A stretch of 38,388 nt of DNA. It comes from an uncultured Tenacibaculum sp. (GTDB lineage: Bacteria; Bacteroidota; Bacteroidia; Flavobacteriales; Flavobacteriaceae). Positions 1 to 10,434 of the stretch are shown here, in pieces. Made by a program: the position numbers and the translations under genes. Under the pieces are notes generated by a model. The model did not search any database. It saw only the letters and a program-made list of their open reading frames with translations, and was not told where the DNA came from. Location: NCBI GenBank assembly GCA_938041625.1, contig CALISK010000184.1, forward strand, positions 1 to 38,388, read 5' to 3'. Every line of letters starts with the position of its first letter. The stretch's first letter is position 1.

Positions 1-641
1 TTTTGCTTATAGTGATGTGTTATTACTTCAGCAATTCCTTTTGCAGCAGTTGCTAATACTTCATCTGCTTTAGAGAAACCAGATTTAAACCCTAAATTTC
101 CATAAACCTCTCTAAGTTTATTATTATTAATAACAATAAGAGAATCTACATTTCTTCTAAGCTCATCTATTCCTTTTTGAGCTTGCTTTGAGCGCATTCT
201 ACCTTCAAATTGAAATGGCATAGTAACGATCCCCACCGTTAAAATATCCATATCTTTTGCTATTCTAGCTATGATAGGTGCTGCTCCAGTACCAGTACCA
301 CCTCCCATACCAGCGGTAATAAACACCATTTTTGTTTGGGTGTTTAACATTTGCTGAATTTCTTGTATGCTTTCTGCAGCTGCTTGGGCTCCGATTTCTG
401 GGTTTGCACCAGCTCCTAAACCTGATGTTAAATGTGCACCTAACTGTATTTTATTAGGTATTGGACTATTTTCTAATGCTTGTGCATCGGTATTACAAAT
501 TACGAAATCTACCCCATGTATTTGCTCACTATACATGTGATTTACTGCGTTACTACCTCCACCTCCAACACCAATCACTTTTATAGTGTTTGATTGTGTT
601 TTAGGCATGTCAAATGAAATGTTATCGAATTCTGCGCTCAT
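1..641 (-). CDS. ftsZ: Cell division protein FtsZ (5' part, runs off left edge)
   Basis: Bacterial tubulin homologue that binds GTP and polymerises at midcell as the scaffold of the divisome. I translated 213 codons from the ATG at 639-641; the frame stays open to base 1, so the C-terminal half lies outside the window. The first 20 residues are a short leader, followed by the glycine-rich start of the GTPase fold ([12 protein letters not shown], about 22-33). The tubulin signature [10 protein letters not shown] is at residues 111-120, the loop that contacts the GTP phosphates. It is the last visible gene of the leftward dcw cluster, 47 bases after the ftsA stop, the usual place. Identity is certain; only the missing 3' end limits the annotation. 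Confidence 0.97.
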   Translation of the reverse strand, partial: MSAEFDNISFDMPKTQSNTIKVIGVGGGGSNAVNHMYSEQIHGVDFVICNTDAQALENSPIPNKIQLGAHLTSGLGAGANPEIGAQAAAESIQEIQQMLNTQTKMVFITAGMGGGTGTGAAPIIARIAKDMDILTVGIVTMPFQFEGRMRSKQAQKGIDELRRNVDSLIVINNNKLREVYGNLGFKSGFSKADEVLATAAKGIAEVITHHYKQ

Positions 642-688
642 AATAACTCTTCTGTATTTTTTTTATTCTCTTAACTTATTCTCTTATT

Positions 689-2044
689 CTATTCAGCGTT
701 ATCTAGAAACTCTTTAAACCTTTCTGTAAATTTTTCTAAAAACGACTTTCCCTTCACCTTAGCTTTATGTTGCTTTTTTTGTGGCGTCTCTCTTATTTGT
801 TCTTCTATATTATTTTCTTCTTCTATTGTTGTAGAAGCTTGAGGTATTACTTCTTCTACAATTTCTTCGTATTCTTCTTTTTCACATTTAACCAAACCTT
901 CCATTAACAAACCTACAGCTGTAGCATAAGAAGGACTCGATAAAACATCATCACTATCACCAGCTAAATGTTCATTAGGATAACCTATACGAGTATCCAT
1001 ACCTGTGATATATTCAACTAATTGGCGTAAATGCTTTAACTGTGATCCCCCACCAGTTAATACAATTCCTGCTATTAATTTTCCTTTTTGGGTCTCATGC
1101 CCATAATTTTTAATCTCCAAATACACATGTTCAACAATTTCTTGAACTCTAGCATGTATTATTTTTGAAAGATTTTTTAAAGTAATTTCTTTAGGCTCTC
1201 TTCCTCTTAAACCCGGAATAGATACAATCTCTGTTTCTTTATTTTCTCCTGGCCATGCAGAACCAAATTTAATTTTAAGTAATTCTGCCTGTTTTTCAAT
1301 TATAGAGCATCCTTCTTTTATATCTTCAGTAATTACATTACCTCCAAATGGTATCACAGCTGTATGACGAATAATACCATCTTTAAAAATTGCTAAATCT
1401 GTAGTTCCTCCACCTATATCAATTAAGGCTACTCCTGCTTCTTTTTCTTCTTGGCTTAATACTGCTGAAGCCGAAGCTAATGGCTCTAAAGTAATATCCT
1501 CTAAACTTAACCCAGCACTTTTAACACATCTCCCAATATTTCTAATAGATGATACTTGGCCTACAACAACATGAAAATTAGCTTCTAACCTACCTCCATA
1601 CATACCTATAGGCTCTTTAATATCTGCCTGACTGTCAACCTTAAATTCTTGAGGTAACACATGTATTATTTCTTCTCCTGGTAACATTACTAATTTATGT
1701 ACCTGGTTTACTAAATTTTCAATATCATCTTCCTCTATAACTTCATCTGCTCCTGGTCTCGTTATATAATCACTATGATGTAAACTTCTTATATGTTGAC
1801 CAGCAATACCAACAACAACATCTTTTATCTTCTCTCCAGAGACACTCTCTGCTTCATCTATTGCCTGTTGAATTGATTGAATTGTCTGTGTAATGTTATT
1901 AACCACACCTCTTTTAACTCCCAAGCTTTTTGCTTTACCTATACCAAGAACTTCTATTTTATCATACTCATTCTTGCGTCCAATCATGGCAACAATTTTG
2001 GTAGTCCCAATATCTAACCCTACTGCAATTTTATTGTTCTCCAT
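689..2044 (-). CDS. ftsA: Cell division protein FtsA
   Basis: Actin-fold ATPase that tethers FtsZ filaments to the inner membrane and recruits later division proteins. The N-terminus AVGLDIGTTKIVAMIG is the phosphate-1 loop, ALIDIGGGTTDLAIF is the phosphate-2 motif, and GIVLTGGGSQL is the adenosine motif, so the full SHS2/actin fold is present. After a charged, Glu-rich linker the protein ends in a basic amphipathic segment (SFLEKFTERFKEFL), which fits the C-terminal membrane-targeting helix of FtsA. The frame is open to an ATG at 2089, but the ATG at 2044 directly precedes the conserved MENNKIAVGLDIG and leaves only a 14-base overlap with ftsQ, so I chose 2044 (451 residues). It sits between ftsQ and ftsZ as expected. 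Confidence 0.96.
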   Translation of the reverse strand: MENNKIAVGLDIGTTKIVAMIGRKNEYDKIEVLGIGKAKSLGVKRGVVNNITQTIQSIQQAIDEAESVSGEKIKDVVVGIAGQHIRSLHHSDYITRPGADEVIEEDDIENLVNQVHKLVMLPGEEIIHVLPQEFKVDSQADIKEPIGMYGGRLEANFHVVVGQVSSIRNIGRCVKSAGLSLEDITLEPLASASAVLSQEEKEAGVALIDIGGGTTDLAIFKDGIIRHTAVIPFGGNVITEDIKEGCSIIEKQAELLKIKFGSAWPGENKETEIVSIPGLRGREPKEITLKNLSKIIHARVQEIVEHVYLEIKNYGHETQKGKLIAGIVLTGGGSQLKHLRQLVEYITGMDTRIGYPNEHLAGDSDDVLSSPSYATAVGLLMEGLVKCEKEEYEEIVEEVIPQASTTIEEENNIEEQIRETPQKKQHKAKVKGKSFLEKFTERFKEFLDNAE

Positions 2045-2777
2045 CTTGATTTTGTTTTGTGCACACCACTTGGTTGTGATATTTAACATTAATTACTCTA
2101 TACTTATTTATTGTTTTATCTTTTAATGTTTTATTATAAAAAGCTTTTAATTTCTTAAACTTTAAATTTACATTATCAAATAATCCAAATTCAATCACAT
2201 AATTTCCACTTCGAACATTAAAAACATACTCTTTTGTTTCTAATTTTCGAATACTTATGATTTCTTTCTTAAGAAAATCATCCTTAGAAATAAACTGCAC
2301 CAACTGCGTTATTTCTCCTATATTATTCGATAAGTTTTTACCACTCACTAAAGGAACTCTGGCTGAGAAATTAGCTGACAAAGGAATCTTAGCTCCGTAC
2401 TTATCAACATAATACACTTCTTTATTAGAAACTATTCTTGCAATAGGTTCTTTCTGTGTTATCTCAGTTTTCAACAGCCCCCCAAGCGTTATAAAAACTG
2501 ATGCTCTTTCTACATAAGGGTTCGATAAAACCTTATTTTCTAGATTATGTAAATCTATGATACTTTTCGATTGGTTTTTAACTGTCTCTTGACTTTGTAT
2601 TAACAATTTATTAACTACTGTTTCATGGGTTAAAAAAGGGTTTGCCCCTTCTTCAAATTCAACCTCTATAGTTTCAATCTTTTTTTGTTGATTTCTCTTC
2701 TTTGTAAAACCATAAAGTATTGACAATAGTATCATCAAACACAGAAAAACTAAATATGTCCCTCCTTTTTTAATCAT
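2031..2777 (-). CDS. ftsQ: Cell division protein FtsQ
   Basis: Single-pass membrane protein that links cytoplasmic and periplasmic parts of the divisome. The 248-residue product starts with a short basic tail, one hydrophobic segment at about residues 8-23 and then a periplasmic region. That region has the layout of an FtsQ/DivIB POTRA domain followed by a beta domain (PYVERASVFITLGGLLKTEITQKEP and the following YYVDKYGAKIPLS). Sequence conservation in this family is weak, so the assignment rests on topology, the POTRA-like stretch and position between murC and ftsA. The ATG start overlaps the murC stop by 8 bases, suggesting translational coupling. Confidence 0.88.
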   Translation of the reverse strand: MIKKGGTYLVFLCLMILLSILYGFTKKRNQQKKIETIEVEFEEGANPFLTHETVVNKLLIQSQETVKNQSKSIIDLHNLENKVLSNPYVERASVFITLGGLLKTEITQKEPIARIVSNKEVYYVDKYGAKIPLSANFSARVPLVSGKNLSNNIGEITQLVQFISKDDFLKKEIISIRKLETKEYVFNVRSGNYVIEFGLFDNVNLKFKKLKAFYNKTLKDKTINKYRVINVKYHNQVVCTKQNQDGEQ

Positions 2778-4119
2778 CCACTACATTCTTTAATAATTCA
2801 TCTTTAACTTCATCTACCAACAAGCCAATATCACCAGCTCCTAACATCACTATTATTTCTGCTTTAGATTTTTTTATTTTACTTATCAAATCTCTTTTGG
2901 TTACCAACTCTTTATTATCATTCTTTATTTTTTGCAATAACCAATTAGAGTCAACTCCTACAATCGGCTCTTCTCTTGCTGGGTAAATATCTAACAACAA
3001 AATTTCATTAAATTTCGTTAATGAATCTGCAAAATCATTTATAAAATCTCTTGTTCTACTAAATAAATGTGGCTGAAAAACAACCAAAACATTTTTATTA
3101 GGATACATTTCTCTTATTGAATTTTCTACGGCATTTATCTCTGTAGGATGATGCGCATAATCATCTATCAAAACTTTATTATCTGTTTTAATTTTATATG
3201 AAAATCTACGTTTTACCCCTCTAAAAGAAGCCAACCTTTCTTTAATTACGGTTAATGAAACACCATACACATCTGCTATTGCTAAAGCAGCTAATGCATT
3301 CATAACATTATGTCTTCCTGGCAAATTAAATTCTATATTCTCAATTTTACTTTTTGGTGTTTTAACATCAAAAAAATAAGTTCCGTTTTCAATAACTACA
3401 TTATACCCTTTATAATCTGCCTCTTCATCGATTCCATATGTCAATCCCTCTAACGGAAGTCCATTAGCTACAATTAACTGATTAGAAACTTTGTTAGAAA
3501 AATCATTGAAAGATTCTTGCAAAGCTTCATGTTCTCCATAAATATCTAAATGATCTGCATCCATTGAAGTAATACATGCTATATTAGGTGAAAGTTGCAA
3601 AAATGATCGATCAAACTCATCTGCTTCTACTACTGATACTTTATCTTTCCCTGAAATTAAATTAGAATTATAATTTTCAGCAATACCTCCTAAAAAAGAG
3701 GTTGCCTCTTCAGACTCCATAATATGTCCTAAAATAGAAGATGTTGTTGTTTTACCATGAGTACCTGCGACTGCCAAACAAAATGTATTTTCCGTAATTT
3801 CACCTAAAACTTCAGCTCTTTTTAATACAGTAAATCCATTATTAACATAATAGTTTAGTTGCTTATGTGTATTTGGTATTGCTGGTGTATAAACAACCAA
3901 TGTCTCTTTTTTATTTAAAAAGGAATCTGGTATGTTTTCTATAGCATCATCATAGTGAATTTGCACCCCCATATTTTGCAAACTGATTGTTATTGGTGAA
4001 ACTATTTTATCGTAGCCTGCTACATTTTTCTTGTTTTCAGAAAAATAACGTGCTATAGCACTCATTCCAATACCTCCAATTCCAATGAAGAAAATGTTAT
4101 GTATCTCTTTTAAATTCAC
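2770..4119 (-). CDS. murC: UDP-N-acetylmuramate--L-alanine ligase MurC
   Basis: Cytoplasmic Mur ligase that adds L-alanine to UDP-MurNAc using ATP, the first amino acid of the peptidoglycan stem peptide. The N-terminal Rossmann-like region begins with IFFIGIGGIGMSAIA. The ATP-binding loop GTHGKTT is at residues 119-125, and the central domain contains the ADEFDRSFL and MDADHLDIYG segments typical of MurC. DYAHHPTEI follows in the C-terminal domain. Length (449) is normal. The start codon is GTG at 4117-4119; it shares its first base with the TAG stop of murG, giving a TAGTG junction, and no ATG lies nearer the conserved N-terminus. Confidence 0.97.
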   Translation of the reverse strand: MNLKEIHNIFFIGIGGIGMSAIARYFSENKKNVAGYDKIVSPITISLQNMGVQIHYDDAIENIPDSFLNKKETLVVYTPAIPNTHKQLNYYVNNGFTVLKRAEVLGEITENTFCLAVAGTHGKTTTSSILGHIMESEEATSFLGGIAENYNSNLISGKDKVSVVEADEFDRSFLQLSPNIACITSMDADHLDIYGEHEALQESFNDFSNKVSNQLIVANGLPLEGLTYGIDEEADYKGYNVVIENGTYFFDVKTPKSKIENIEFNLPGRHNVMNALAALAIADVYGVSLTVIKERLASFRGVKRRFSYKIKTDNKVLIDDYAHHPTEINAVENSIREMYPNKNVLVVFQPHLFSRTRDFINDFADSLTKFNEILLLDIYPAREEPIVGVDSNWLLQKIKNDNKELVTKRDLISKIKKSKAEIIVMLGAGDIGLLVDEVKDELLKNVVDD

Positions 4120-5210
4120 TAACTAATTAATTTTTCTATTTTATTTACTATATCATTTGTCGCATTTGGCAATGCTAACTCTTTAATATTTTCACTTAAA
4201 CTCTCTTGCTTTCCTTTATCTTTTAAAAGCATCTCAAAAACTACTGAGAAAGTATTTAAATCACCTTCCTTTATCATTATAGCTCCATGCTTATCTACAA
4301 TAGAATTTGCATTCTTTGTTTGATGATCTTCTGCAACATTTGGAGACGGTATAAATAGTGTTGGTTTACCTACAATACACAATTCTGAAACCGAACTCGC
4401 TCCAGCTCTTGATATCACATAATCTGCTGCCGCATAAGCTAAATCCATACGATTTAAAAACTCATGCACCTGCACACCTTCTCTTTCATTAAACTCCTTA
4501 TAATCTTCATAGTACAATTTACCACATTGCCATATTAATTGCACATCTTGATCTTTAAAAAAATCTAATTCTGTTGCTATTAACTGATTTACTCTCCTCG
4601 CCCCTAAACTACCTCCAATAATCAAAACCGTCTTCTTTTTTTTATCTAATTTAAAAAACTCGTTTGCCTCATCAACCTTAGTGTGAATTAGAAGTAAATC
4701 CTGACGCACAGGGTTTCCTGTTTTTACAATTTTATTTAACGGAAAGAATCGCTCTAAATTATCATAAGCAACACATATTTTATGTGCTTTTTTCGCTAAT
4801 AACTTATTTGTTATTCCTGGATATGAATTTTGCTCTTGAATTAAGGTTGGAATTTTCTTCCTATTCGCCATCATTAATGTTGGACCACTTGCAAAACCTC
4901 CGGTTCCAATAGCCACATCTGGCTTAAATTTATTTATAATTTTGTTTGCTTTCCAAAGACTACTAATTAATTTAAAAGGAAAAATTAAATTACTAATTGT
5001 CAATTTTCTTTGAATTCCCGAAATCCATAACCCTTTTATTTCGTATCCCGCTTTAGGTACTTTTTCCATTTCCATTTTATTCTTCGCACCAACAAAAAGA
5101 ATATTAGCTTTCGGATAACGCAGTTTAATTTCGTTAGCAATAGCTATAGCAGGATATATATGTCCTCCTGTTCCTCCTCCACTTATTATAACATTAATAG
5201 GTTTTTTCAT
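4119..5210 (-). CDS. murG: UDP-GlcNAc--lipid I N-acetylglucosaminyltransferase MurG
   Basis: Membrane-associated GT28-family glycosyltransferase that adds GlcNAc to lipid I to make lipid II on the cytoplasmic face. The N-terminal loop [11 protein letters not shown] begins at residue 11 and is the lipid-diphosphate binding G-loop. [16 protein letters not shown] and the C-terminal UDP-GlcNAc region [12 protein letters not shown] with [14 protein letters not shown] are all present. The length of 363 residues is usual. It lies between ftsW (2-base gap) and murC (1-base overlap), matching the substrate flow mraY, murG, then polymerisation by FtsW and the PBP. Confidence 0.97.
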   Translation of the reverse strand: MKKPINVIISGGGTGGHIYPAIAIANEIKLRYPKANILFVGAKNKMEMEKVPKAGYEIKGLWISGIQRKLTISNLIFPFKLISSLWKANKIINKFKPDVAIGTGGFASGPTLMMANRKKIPTLIQEQNSYPGITNKLLAKKAHKICVAYDNLERFFPLNKIVKTGNPVRQDLLLIHTKVDEANEFFKLDKKKKTVLIIGGSLGARRVNQLIATELDFFKDQDVQLIWQCGKLYYEDYKEFNEREGVQVHEFLNRMDLAYAAADYVISRAGASSVSELCIVGKPTLFIPSPNVAEDHQTKNANSIVDKHGAIMIKEGDLNTFSVVFEMLLKDKGKQESLSENIKELALPNATNDIVNKIEKLIS

Positions 5211-5212
5211 AT

Positions 5213-6400
5213 TTATAATGTTTCATGCAAAATACTCAACGGATTATCATCTAAAATCGATTCTTCTGTTTCATTTTTAGATGCGCTTACACTCAATATC
5301 ATTCCTAATGCAAAACAAGTCATCCAAATTGAAGTTCCTCCACTACTTATTAATGGCAAAGTTTGCCCTGTAACTGGGAAAATATTTACCGCAACAGCCA
5401 TATTAATCATTGCTTGAAAAATAATTGGCAGTCCTACACCAACCACCAATAATGTGGCAAAAATTGTAGTTGCTTTCTTAGCAACAATAAGTATTCTAAA
5501 TAGTAACAGAAAATAAATAAAAATCACAAATAAAGCCCCTATCAAACCAAACTCCTCTACAATAATTGCATAAATAAAATCTGATGAAGATTGTGGTAAA
5601 AAGTTCTTTTGAACACTCTTACCTGCTCCTTTACCTACAATACCTCCAGTAGCTATTGCTATTTTAGCTTTTTCTACCTGGTAATTTTCTTTATTATCTT
5701 CAGAGAAAAAACCTTCTATCCTTTTTTCCCATGTATCAACTCTGTTTTTCATTAAATCAGGAAAAGCTTTTACCACTAAAACAAAAAGTCCCAGCGCAAC
5801 AATTCCCATTCCTAAAATATTCGCAATATATTTTATCGGGTACCCTCCAATAAAAGTCAGTAAAACAATCATGGAGAAAACAATTGCTGTTGTAGAAAAG
5901 TTAGCTGGAAGAATTAAAAACAAAATAGCTCCAACTGGCAACCATAATTGAATTAAACTCTCTCTAAATATAATTTCCTTTTCTTTATTTTTAGCCAAAT
6001 AACGCGCAACGTACACCAACAACACTAAACTAGCTAGTGTTGATGTTTGAAAACCCACTCCAACAAAAGGAATACGTATCCATCTACTCGCATTAGCTCC
6101 TCCAATAGTAGTTCCTTGAGACAAAGTAACAACCAACAACAAAACAATTATTGGTAGCATAAGTACAGAACCTCCGCTAAAATATCTATACGGTATTTTA
6201 TGAACTCCATATAAAATACCAAAGCCCATCATCAACAACACTACATGCTTAATTAAATGCCCTGTTGTAGAACCATTACCCACTACATACACTAAATTTG
6301 TACTAGCACTGTATACTGGCATGAAAGATAAAATTGCTAACACAGCAACTATAGCCCAAATAGACCTATCTCCTTTTATATGTTCTAATAAATTTTTCAA
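5213..6400 (-). CDS. ftsW: SEDS peptidoglycan glycosyltransferase FtsW
   Basis: Polytopic SEDS-family protein, the glycan polymerase of the division machinery that works with the class B PBP. The 395 residues have about ten hydrophobic segments. The family landmarks visible are [20 protein letters not shown] in the first half and the C-terminal [13 protein letters not shown], which is the strongest SEDS signature. The start is a TTG at 6398-6400, three bases after the murD stop; no ATG occurs before the first membrane segment, and the residues after the TTG ([14 protein letters not shown]) look like a normal SEDS cytoplasmic lead. RodA is the other possibility, but the location in dcw makes FtsW the better call. 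Confidence 0.94.
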   Translation of the reverse strand: MKNLLEHIKGDRSIWAIVAVLAILSFMPVYSASTNLVYVVGNGSTTGHLIKHVVLLMMGFGILYGVHKIPYRYFSGGSVLMLPIIVLLLVVTLSQGTTIGGANASRWIRIPFVGVGFQTSTLASLVLLVYVARYLAKNKEKEIIFRESLIQLWLPVGAILFLILPANFSTTAIVFSMIVLLTFIGGYPIKYIANILGMGIVALGLFVLVVKAFPDLMKNRVDTWEKRIEGFFSEDNKENYQVEKAKIAIATGGIVGKGAGKSVQKNFLPQSSSDFIYAIIVEEFGLIGALFVIFIYFLLLFRILIVAKKATTIFATLLVVGVGLPIIFQAMINMAVAVNIFPVTGQTLPLISSGGTSIWMTCFALGMILSVSASKNETEESILDDNPLSILHETL

Positions 6401-6403
6401 TAC

Positions 6404-7738
6404 CTATAAGTTTCGTACTGCTTCTTTAAATTTTCTACCTCTATCTTCGTAATTTTCAAATAAATCAAAACTAGCACAAGCTGGCGCCAACAAAACCGTA
6501 TCTCCTTTCTGTGCTATTTTATGAGCAACTTTAACCGCCTCTTCTGCACCTGCTGTTTCTACAATGACATCTACTACATTCTGAAATGTTTCTATAATTT
6601 TATTATTATCTAACCCCAAACAAACAATCCCTTTTACCTTTTCTCTAACCAAAGGCAACAAATCTGTATAATCATTTCCTTTATCAACTCCCCCTACAAT
6701 CCAAACTGTTGGTTCATCCATACATTCTAAAGCGTAAAAAGCTGCATTTACATTAGTAGCCTTACTGTCATTCACATAAGTAACTCCTTCAACTTTTATC
6801 ACTTTCTCTAAACGATGCTCAACACCCTCAAAACTAGACATACTCTCAGCTACCTTTTCATTTCTAGCTTGCAATAATTTCGATGCTAACATTGATGCCA
6901 TTGCGTTTTTAGTATTATGTTTTCCTTTTATTTTTAAATATGATGTATTCATTATATACTCTTCCTCGTTTAATCTTATTACTATATTATCTTTTCTTAA
7001 AAAAGCTCCATACTTTAATTCTTTTTCTAAAGAAAATGGAACTAACCTTGATGCTACTTCGTTATTTTTCAACCAATTTGAAATAGCTACATCCTCGTAA
7101 TCATATATTAAAAAATCATTTTCTGTTTGATTTTTCACAACTCTAAACTTTGACGCTATATATTTATCAAAATCATAATCGTATCTATCTAGATGATCTG
7201 GTGTAATGTTGGTTATAACAGCTATATGACATTGAAACTTATCAATTCCATCTAACTGAAAACTACTTAATTCTAACACATACTTTTCATAGTTTTGATT
7301 TGCCACTTGTTTTGCAAAACTATCTCCAATATTCCCCGCAATTCCAACATTCATATCCGCACTCATTAAAATATGATGCGTTAATAATGTCGTAGTTGTT
7401 TTTCCGTTAGAACCTGTTATTCCTACAATAGTTGCATTTGTATAATTAGAAGCAAATTCTATTTCAGAAATCACTTTAATTTCTTTTGCCTTCAATTTTT
7501 GAATTAAAGCAACCGTATCTGGAATCCCAGGGCTTTTCATTACCAAATCTGCATTTAAAATCTTATCTTCTGAATGCCGATTCTCTTCAAATTCTATTCC
7601 ATTATTTACAAGAACTTCTTTGTACTCTTTTGTTATTTTTCCTTTATCAGAAACAAAAACTTCATACCCTTTTTGTTTTCCTAAAATCGCTGTACCAACT
7701 CCACTTTCTCCACCTCCAAGAACAATTAAACGCTTCAT
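6404..7738 (-). CDS. murD: UDP-N-acetylmuramoylalanine--D-glutamate ligase MurD
   Basis: Cytoplasmic Mur ligase that adds D-glutamate to UDP-MurNAc-L-Ala. Counting from the chosen ATG at 7738, the protein is 444 residues. It opens with the nucleotide-type fold RLIVLGGGESGVG, then the ATP loop GSNGKTTTT (109-117), TPDHLDRY in the central domain, and the C-terminal VNDSKATNVNA and GGVDKGNDY segments characteristic of MurD. The frame extends upstream to 7795, but the ATG at 7738 sits at the conserved N-terminus and forms a TAATG junction with the mraY stop, sharing one base. That argues for coupled translation. Confidence 0.96.
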   Translation of the reverse strand: MKRLIVLGGGESGVGTAILGKQKGYEVFVSDKGKITKEYKEVLVNNGIEFEENRHSEDKILNADLVMKSPGIPDTVALIQKLKAKEIKVISEIEFASNYTNATIVGITGSNGKTTTTLLTHHILMSADMNVGIAGNIGDSFAKQVANQNYEKYVLELSSFQLDGIDKFQCHIAVITNITPDHLDRYDYDFDKYIASKFRVVKNQTENDFLIYDYEDVAISNWLKNNEVASRLVPFSLEKELKYGAFLRKDNIVIRLNEEEYIMNTSYLKIKGKHNTKNAMASMLASKLLQARNEKVAESMSSFEGVEHRLEKVIKVEGVTYVNDSKATNVNAAFYALECMDEPTVWIVGGVDKGNDYTDLLPLVREKVKGIVCLGLDNNKIIETFQNVVDVIVETAGAEEAVKVAHKIAQKGDTVLLAPACASFDLFENYEDRGRKFKEAVRNL

Positions 7739-8964
7739 TATCTTAACTTCAAGGTTACAATTGTTAATACTGCTAATAAAATTCCAACAATCCAAAAACG
7801 TGTTACTATTTTACTTTCGTGATATCTTAACTTCTGATAATGATGATGTAATGGTGCCATCTTAAAAACACGTCGCCCTTCTCCAAATTTCTTTTTTGTG
7901 TATTTAAAATAACCAACCTGAATCATTACCGATAAATTTTCCACTACAAAAACTCCTGCTAAAATTGGCAATAACAATTCTTTTCTAATTGCAATGGCAA
8001 TTACAGCTATAATTCCACCAATTGTTAAACTACCTGTATCTCCCATAAAAACTTGTGCAGGATAGGTATTATACCATAAAAACCCAATTAACGCGCCTGC
8101 AAAAGCAAGAATAAACACTGTCATTTCTCCAGAATTCGGTATATACATGACATCTAAATATTCTGCAAAAATAATATTCCCTGAAACCCAAGCAAAAACA
8201 GCCAAAGTAACAACCATTATTGCAGATGTACCAGCTGCTAAACCATCTATTCCGTCTGTTAAATTTGCTCCATTTGATATTCCTGTAATTAAAAAAACTA
8301 CTACAAAAATGAAAACTATCCAACCGTATGTTTTATAGTTATCTCCTAAAAAACTTAACGCTTTTGCATAATCAAGCTCATTATCCTTTAAAAACGGAAT
8401 TGTTGTTTTTGTTGACTTATGAGCATCTCCAAAAACTTGTCTTTTTCCATCTTGTTGAACAACTTGTTGTTCTACAGGAAGCTGTTCTTTAATAGTAACA
8501 TCTGGATGAAAATAAAGCATTGAACCCACAATAATTCCCAAACCAACTTGCCCTATTACTTTGAACCTCCCTTTTAAACCTCCTTTGTCATTTTTAAATA
8601 CTTTTATATAATCATCTGTAAAACCTATTAACCCCATCCAAACTGTTGTAATTAACAATATGATGATGTAAATATTTTCTAATTTTGACAACAACAACAC
8701 AGGTATTAATGTTGCCATTATAATAATAACCCCTCCCATTGTAGGTGTTCCTGCCTTTTCAACTTGTCCCTGTAAACCTAAATCTCTAACACTTTCTCCA
8801 ACTTGTTGTTTTCTTAAAAAATTGATGATATTTTTTCCAAAAACCATTGAAATCAATAAAGACAGAACAAACGCTATTGCAGCACGAAATGTAATAAACT
8901 GAAAAACACTCGCCCCAGTTAGGTTGAATTCAGTTTCTAAATATTGAAATAAATAATACAGCAT
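7738..8964 (-). CDS. mraY: Phospho-N-acetylmuramoyl-pentapeptide-transferase MraY
   Basis: Integral membrane enzyme that moves phospho-MurNAc-pentapeptide onto undecaprenyl phosphate to form lipid I. Around ten hydrophobic segments are visible. The catalytic Asp pair is in FTDDYIKV at 117-118, with [10 protein letters not shown] and the cytoplasmic histidine motif MAPLHHHYQ near the C-terminus. At 408 residues it is longer than the about 360 of the Escherichia coli enzyme. The extra length lies mainly at about 154-190, a hydrophilic, Gln-rich insertion between membrane segments that I believe is common in Bacteroidota MraY. ATG start, 18 bases after the murE stop. Confidence 0.97.
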   Translation of the reverse strand: MLYYLFQYLETEFNLTGASVFQFITFRAAIAFVLSLLISMVFGKNIINFLRKQQVGESVRDLGLQGQVEKAGTPTMGGVIIIMATLIPVLLLSKLENIYIIILLITTVWMGLIGFTDDYIKVFKNDKGGLKGRFKVIGQVGLGIIVGSMLYFHPDVTIKEQLPVEQQVVQQDGKRQVFGDAHKSTKTTIPFLKDNELDYAKALSFLGDNYKTYGWIVFIFVVVFLITGISNGANLTDGIDGLAAGTSAIMVVTLAVFAWVSGNIIFAEYLDVMYIPNSGEMTVFILAFAGALIGFLWYNTYPAQVFMGDTGSLTIGGIIAVIAIAIRKELLLPILAGVFVVENLSVMIQVGYFKYTKKKFGEGRRVFKMAPLHHHYQKLRYHESKIVTRFWIVGILLAVLTIVTLKLR

Positions 8965-8982
8965 TTCTTTAAATTCTTTTTA

Positions 8983-10434
8983 TTAATTAAAACACACTTT
9001 CACCTCTTCTAAATCATCGAAGTGAAATCGTTCTCCATTTATTTCTTGATAATTCTCGTGACCTTTTCCTGCTATTAAAATAATATCTCCAGCATCCGCT
9101 AACTTACTAGCTGTTCTTATTGCTTGTTTTCTATCTAAAATAGATAGTGTTTTCCTGAAGCTTTCAGGAGAAACTCCAGCTTCCATTTCATCTAATATCA
9201 CTTGAGGGTCTTCCGTTCTTGGATTATCTGATGTAAAAATTACTTGACAGCTTAACTGAGCTGCAATGTTTGCCATTTTTGGTCGCTTCGTTTTATCTCT
9301 ATCACCACCACAACCAACAACCGTTATTACATTTTCATTTCCTGTACGAATACCATTAATTGTTTCTAAAACATTTTTCAAAGCATCTGGCGTATGCGCA
9401 TAATCTACAATAGCAATTACATTATTATTAGAAACCACATATTCAAACCTTCCACTCACACTATCTAACTCACTAATTGTTCTTAATATATCTATTTTCT
9501 CCAACCCCAATAAATCTGCTACCCCAAAAATTGCCAACAAATTATAGGCATTAAAATCTCCAATTAATTTACTCCAAACTTCAACTCCATTCACATTTAG
9601 TAATGACCCAGAAAAGCTTTTCTCTAAAATTTTAGCTTTAAAATCTGCCATCGTTTTTAGTGCATAAGTTTTCCTACTTGCCTTCGTATTTTGAAGCATT
9701 ACCTTCCCATTCTTATCATCTAAATTCGTTAACGCAAAAGATGATTTAGGCAACTTGTCAAAAAACGATTTCTTAACATCCCTATACTCTGCAAAAGAAG
9801 CATGATAATCTAAGTGATCGTGGGAGAGGTTTGTAAAAACACCTCCTTCGAAGTATAAACCTTCAATTCTTCTTTGATCTATACCATGAGAACTCACTTC
9901 CATAAAACAATACTCAACCCCTTCGTCTAACATTTTTACTAAATATTGATTTATAGTCAAAGAATCTGGCGTCGTATGTGTTGCCTTAAACTCTAAATCA
10001 TTAATCATTATTTTTACTGTAGACAATAAACCTACTTTATATCCTAATTTTTTAAACAATTCATACAACAACGTAGAGATCGTTGTTTTTCCATTAGTTC
10101 CTGTAATTCCTATTAATTTTAAATCTTCAGAAGGATTTCCATAATAATTTGAAGCCAAAATAGCCAACGCTTCACTTGAATCTTCAACTTCTACATAAGT
10201 TACTTTTTCCACCTTATTAACTGGCACTATTTCACAAATAACAACAACAGCTCCTAGAGATATTGCTTTATCAACAAAAGTGTGTCCATCAACACTAACA
10301 CCTCTTTGAGCAACAAAAACATCGTTTTTAACAATCTTACGACTATCAAACTCTATCTTGTTAATCTCTACATCTGTCTTTCCAAATATTGAATTAACGG
10401 TTACTTTATATAATATGTCTTTTAAAACCTTCAA
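8983..10434 (-). CDS. murE: UDP-MurNAc-L-Ala-D-Glu--meso-diaminopimelate ligase MurE
   Basis: Mur ligase that adds the third residue of the stem peptide. The ATP loop GTNGKTT is at 112-118 and SHDHLDYH lies in the central domain. The substrate-selecting motif DNPR is at 403-406; in this family DNPR marks meso-diaminopimelate specificity, while lysine enzymes differ here. The organism should therefore have DAP-type peptidoglycan. The start is TTG at 10432-10434, immediately after the TAA of the PBP gene (TAATTG). No methionine codon occurs in the first part of the conserved N-terminal domain, so the TTG start is well supported. The length of 483 is normal. Confidence 0.96.
   Translation of the reverse strand: MKVLKDILYKVTVNSIFGKTDVEINKIEFDSRKIVKNDVFVAQRGVSVDGHTFVDKAISLGAVVVICEIVPVNKVEKVTYVEVEDSSEALAILASNYYGNPSEDLKLIGITGTNGKTTISTLLYELFKKLGYKVGLLSTVKIMINDLEFKATHTTPDSLTINQYLVKMLDEGVEYCFMEVSSHGIDQRRIEGLYFEGGVFTNLSHDHLDYHASFAEYRDVKKSFFDKLPKSSFALTNLDDKNGKVMLQNTKASRKTYALKTMADFKAKILEKSFSGSLLNVNGVEVWSKLIGDFNAYNLLAIFGVADLLGLEKIDILRTISELDSVSGRFEYVVSNNNVIAIVDYAHTPDALKNVLETINGIRTGNENVITVVGCGGDRDKTKRPKMANIAAQLSCQVIFTSDNPRTEDPQVILDEMEAGVSPESFRKTLSILDRKQAIRTASKLADAGDIILIAGKGHENYQEINGERFHFDDLEEVKVCFN

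Noticed and set aside
8069-8338. Short open frames on both strands inside mraY (8069-8323 minus, 8147-8338 plus)
   Set aside because: Both lie within the conserved mraY reading frame, have odd compositions and no recognisable start context; they are shadows of that gene.
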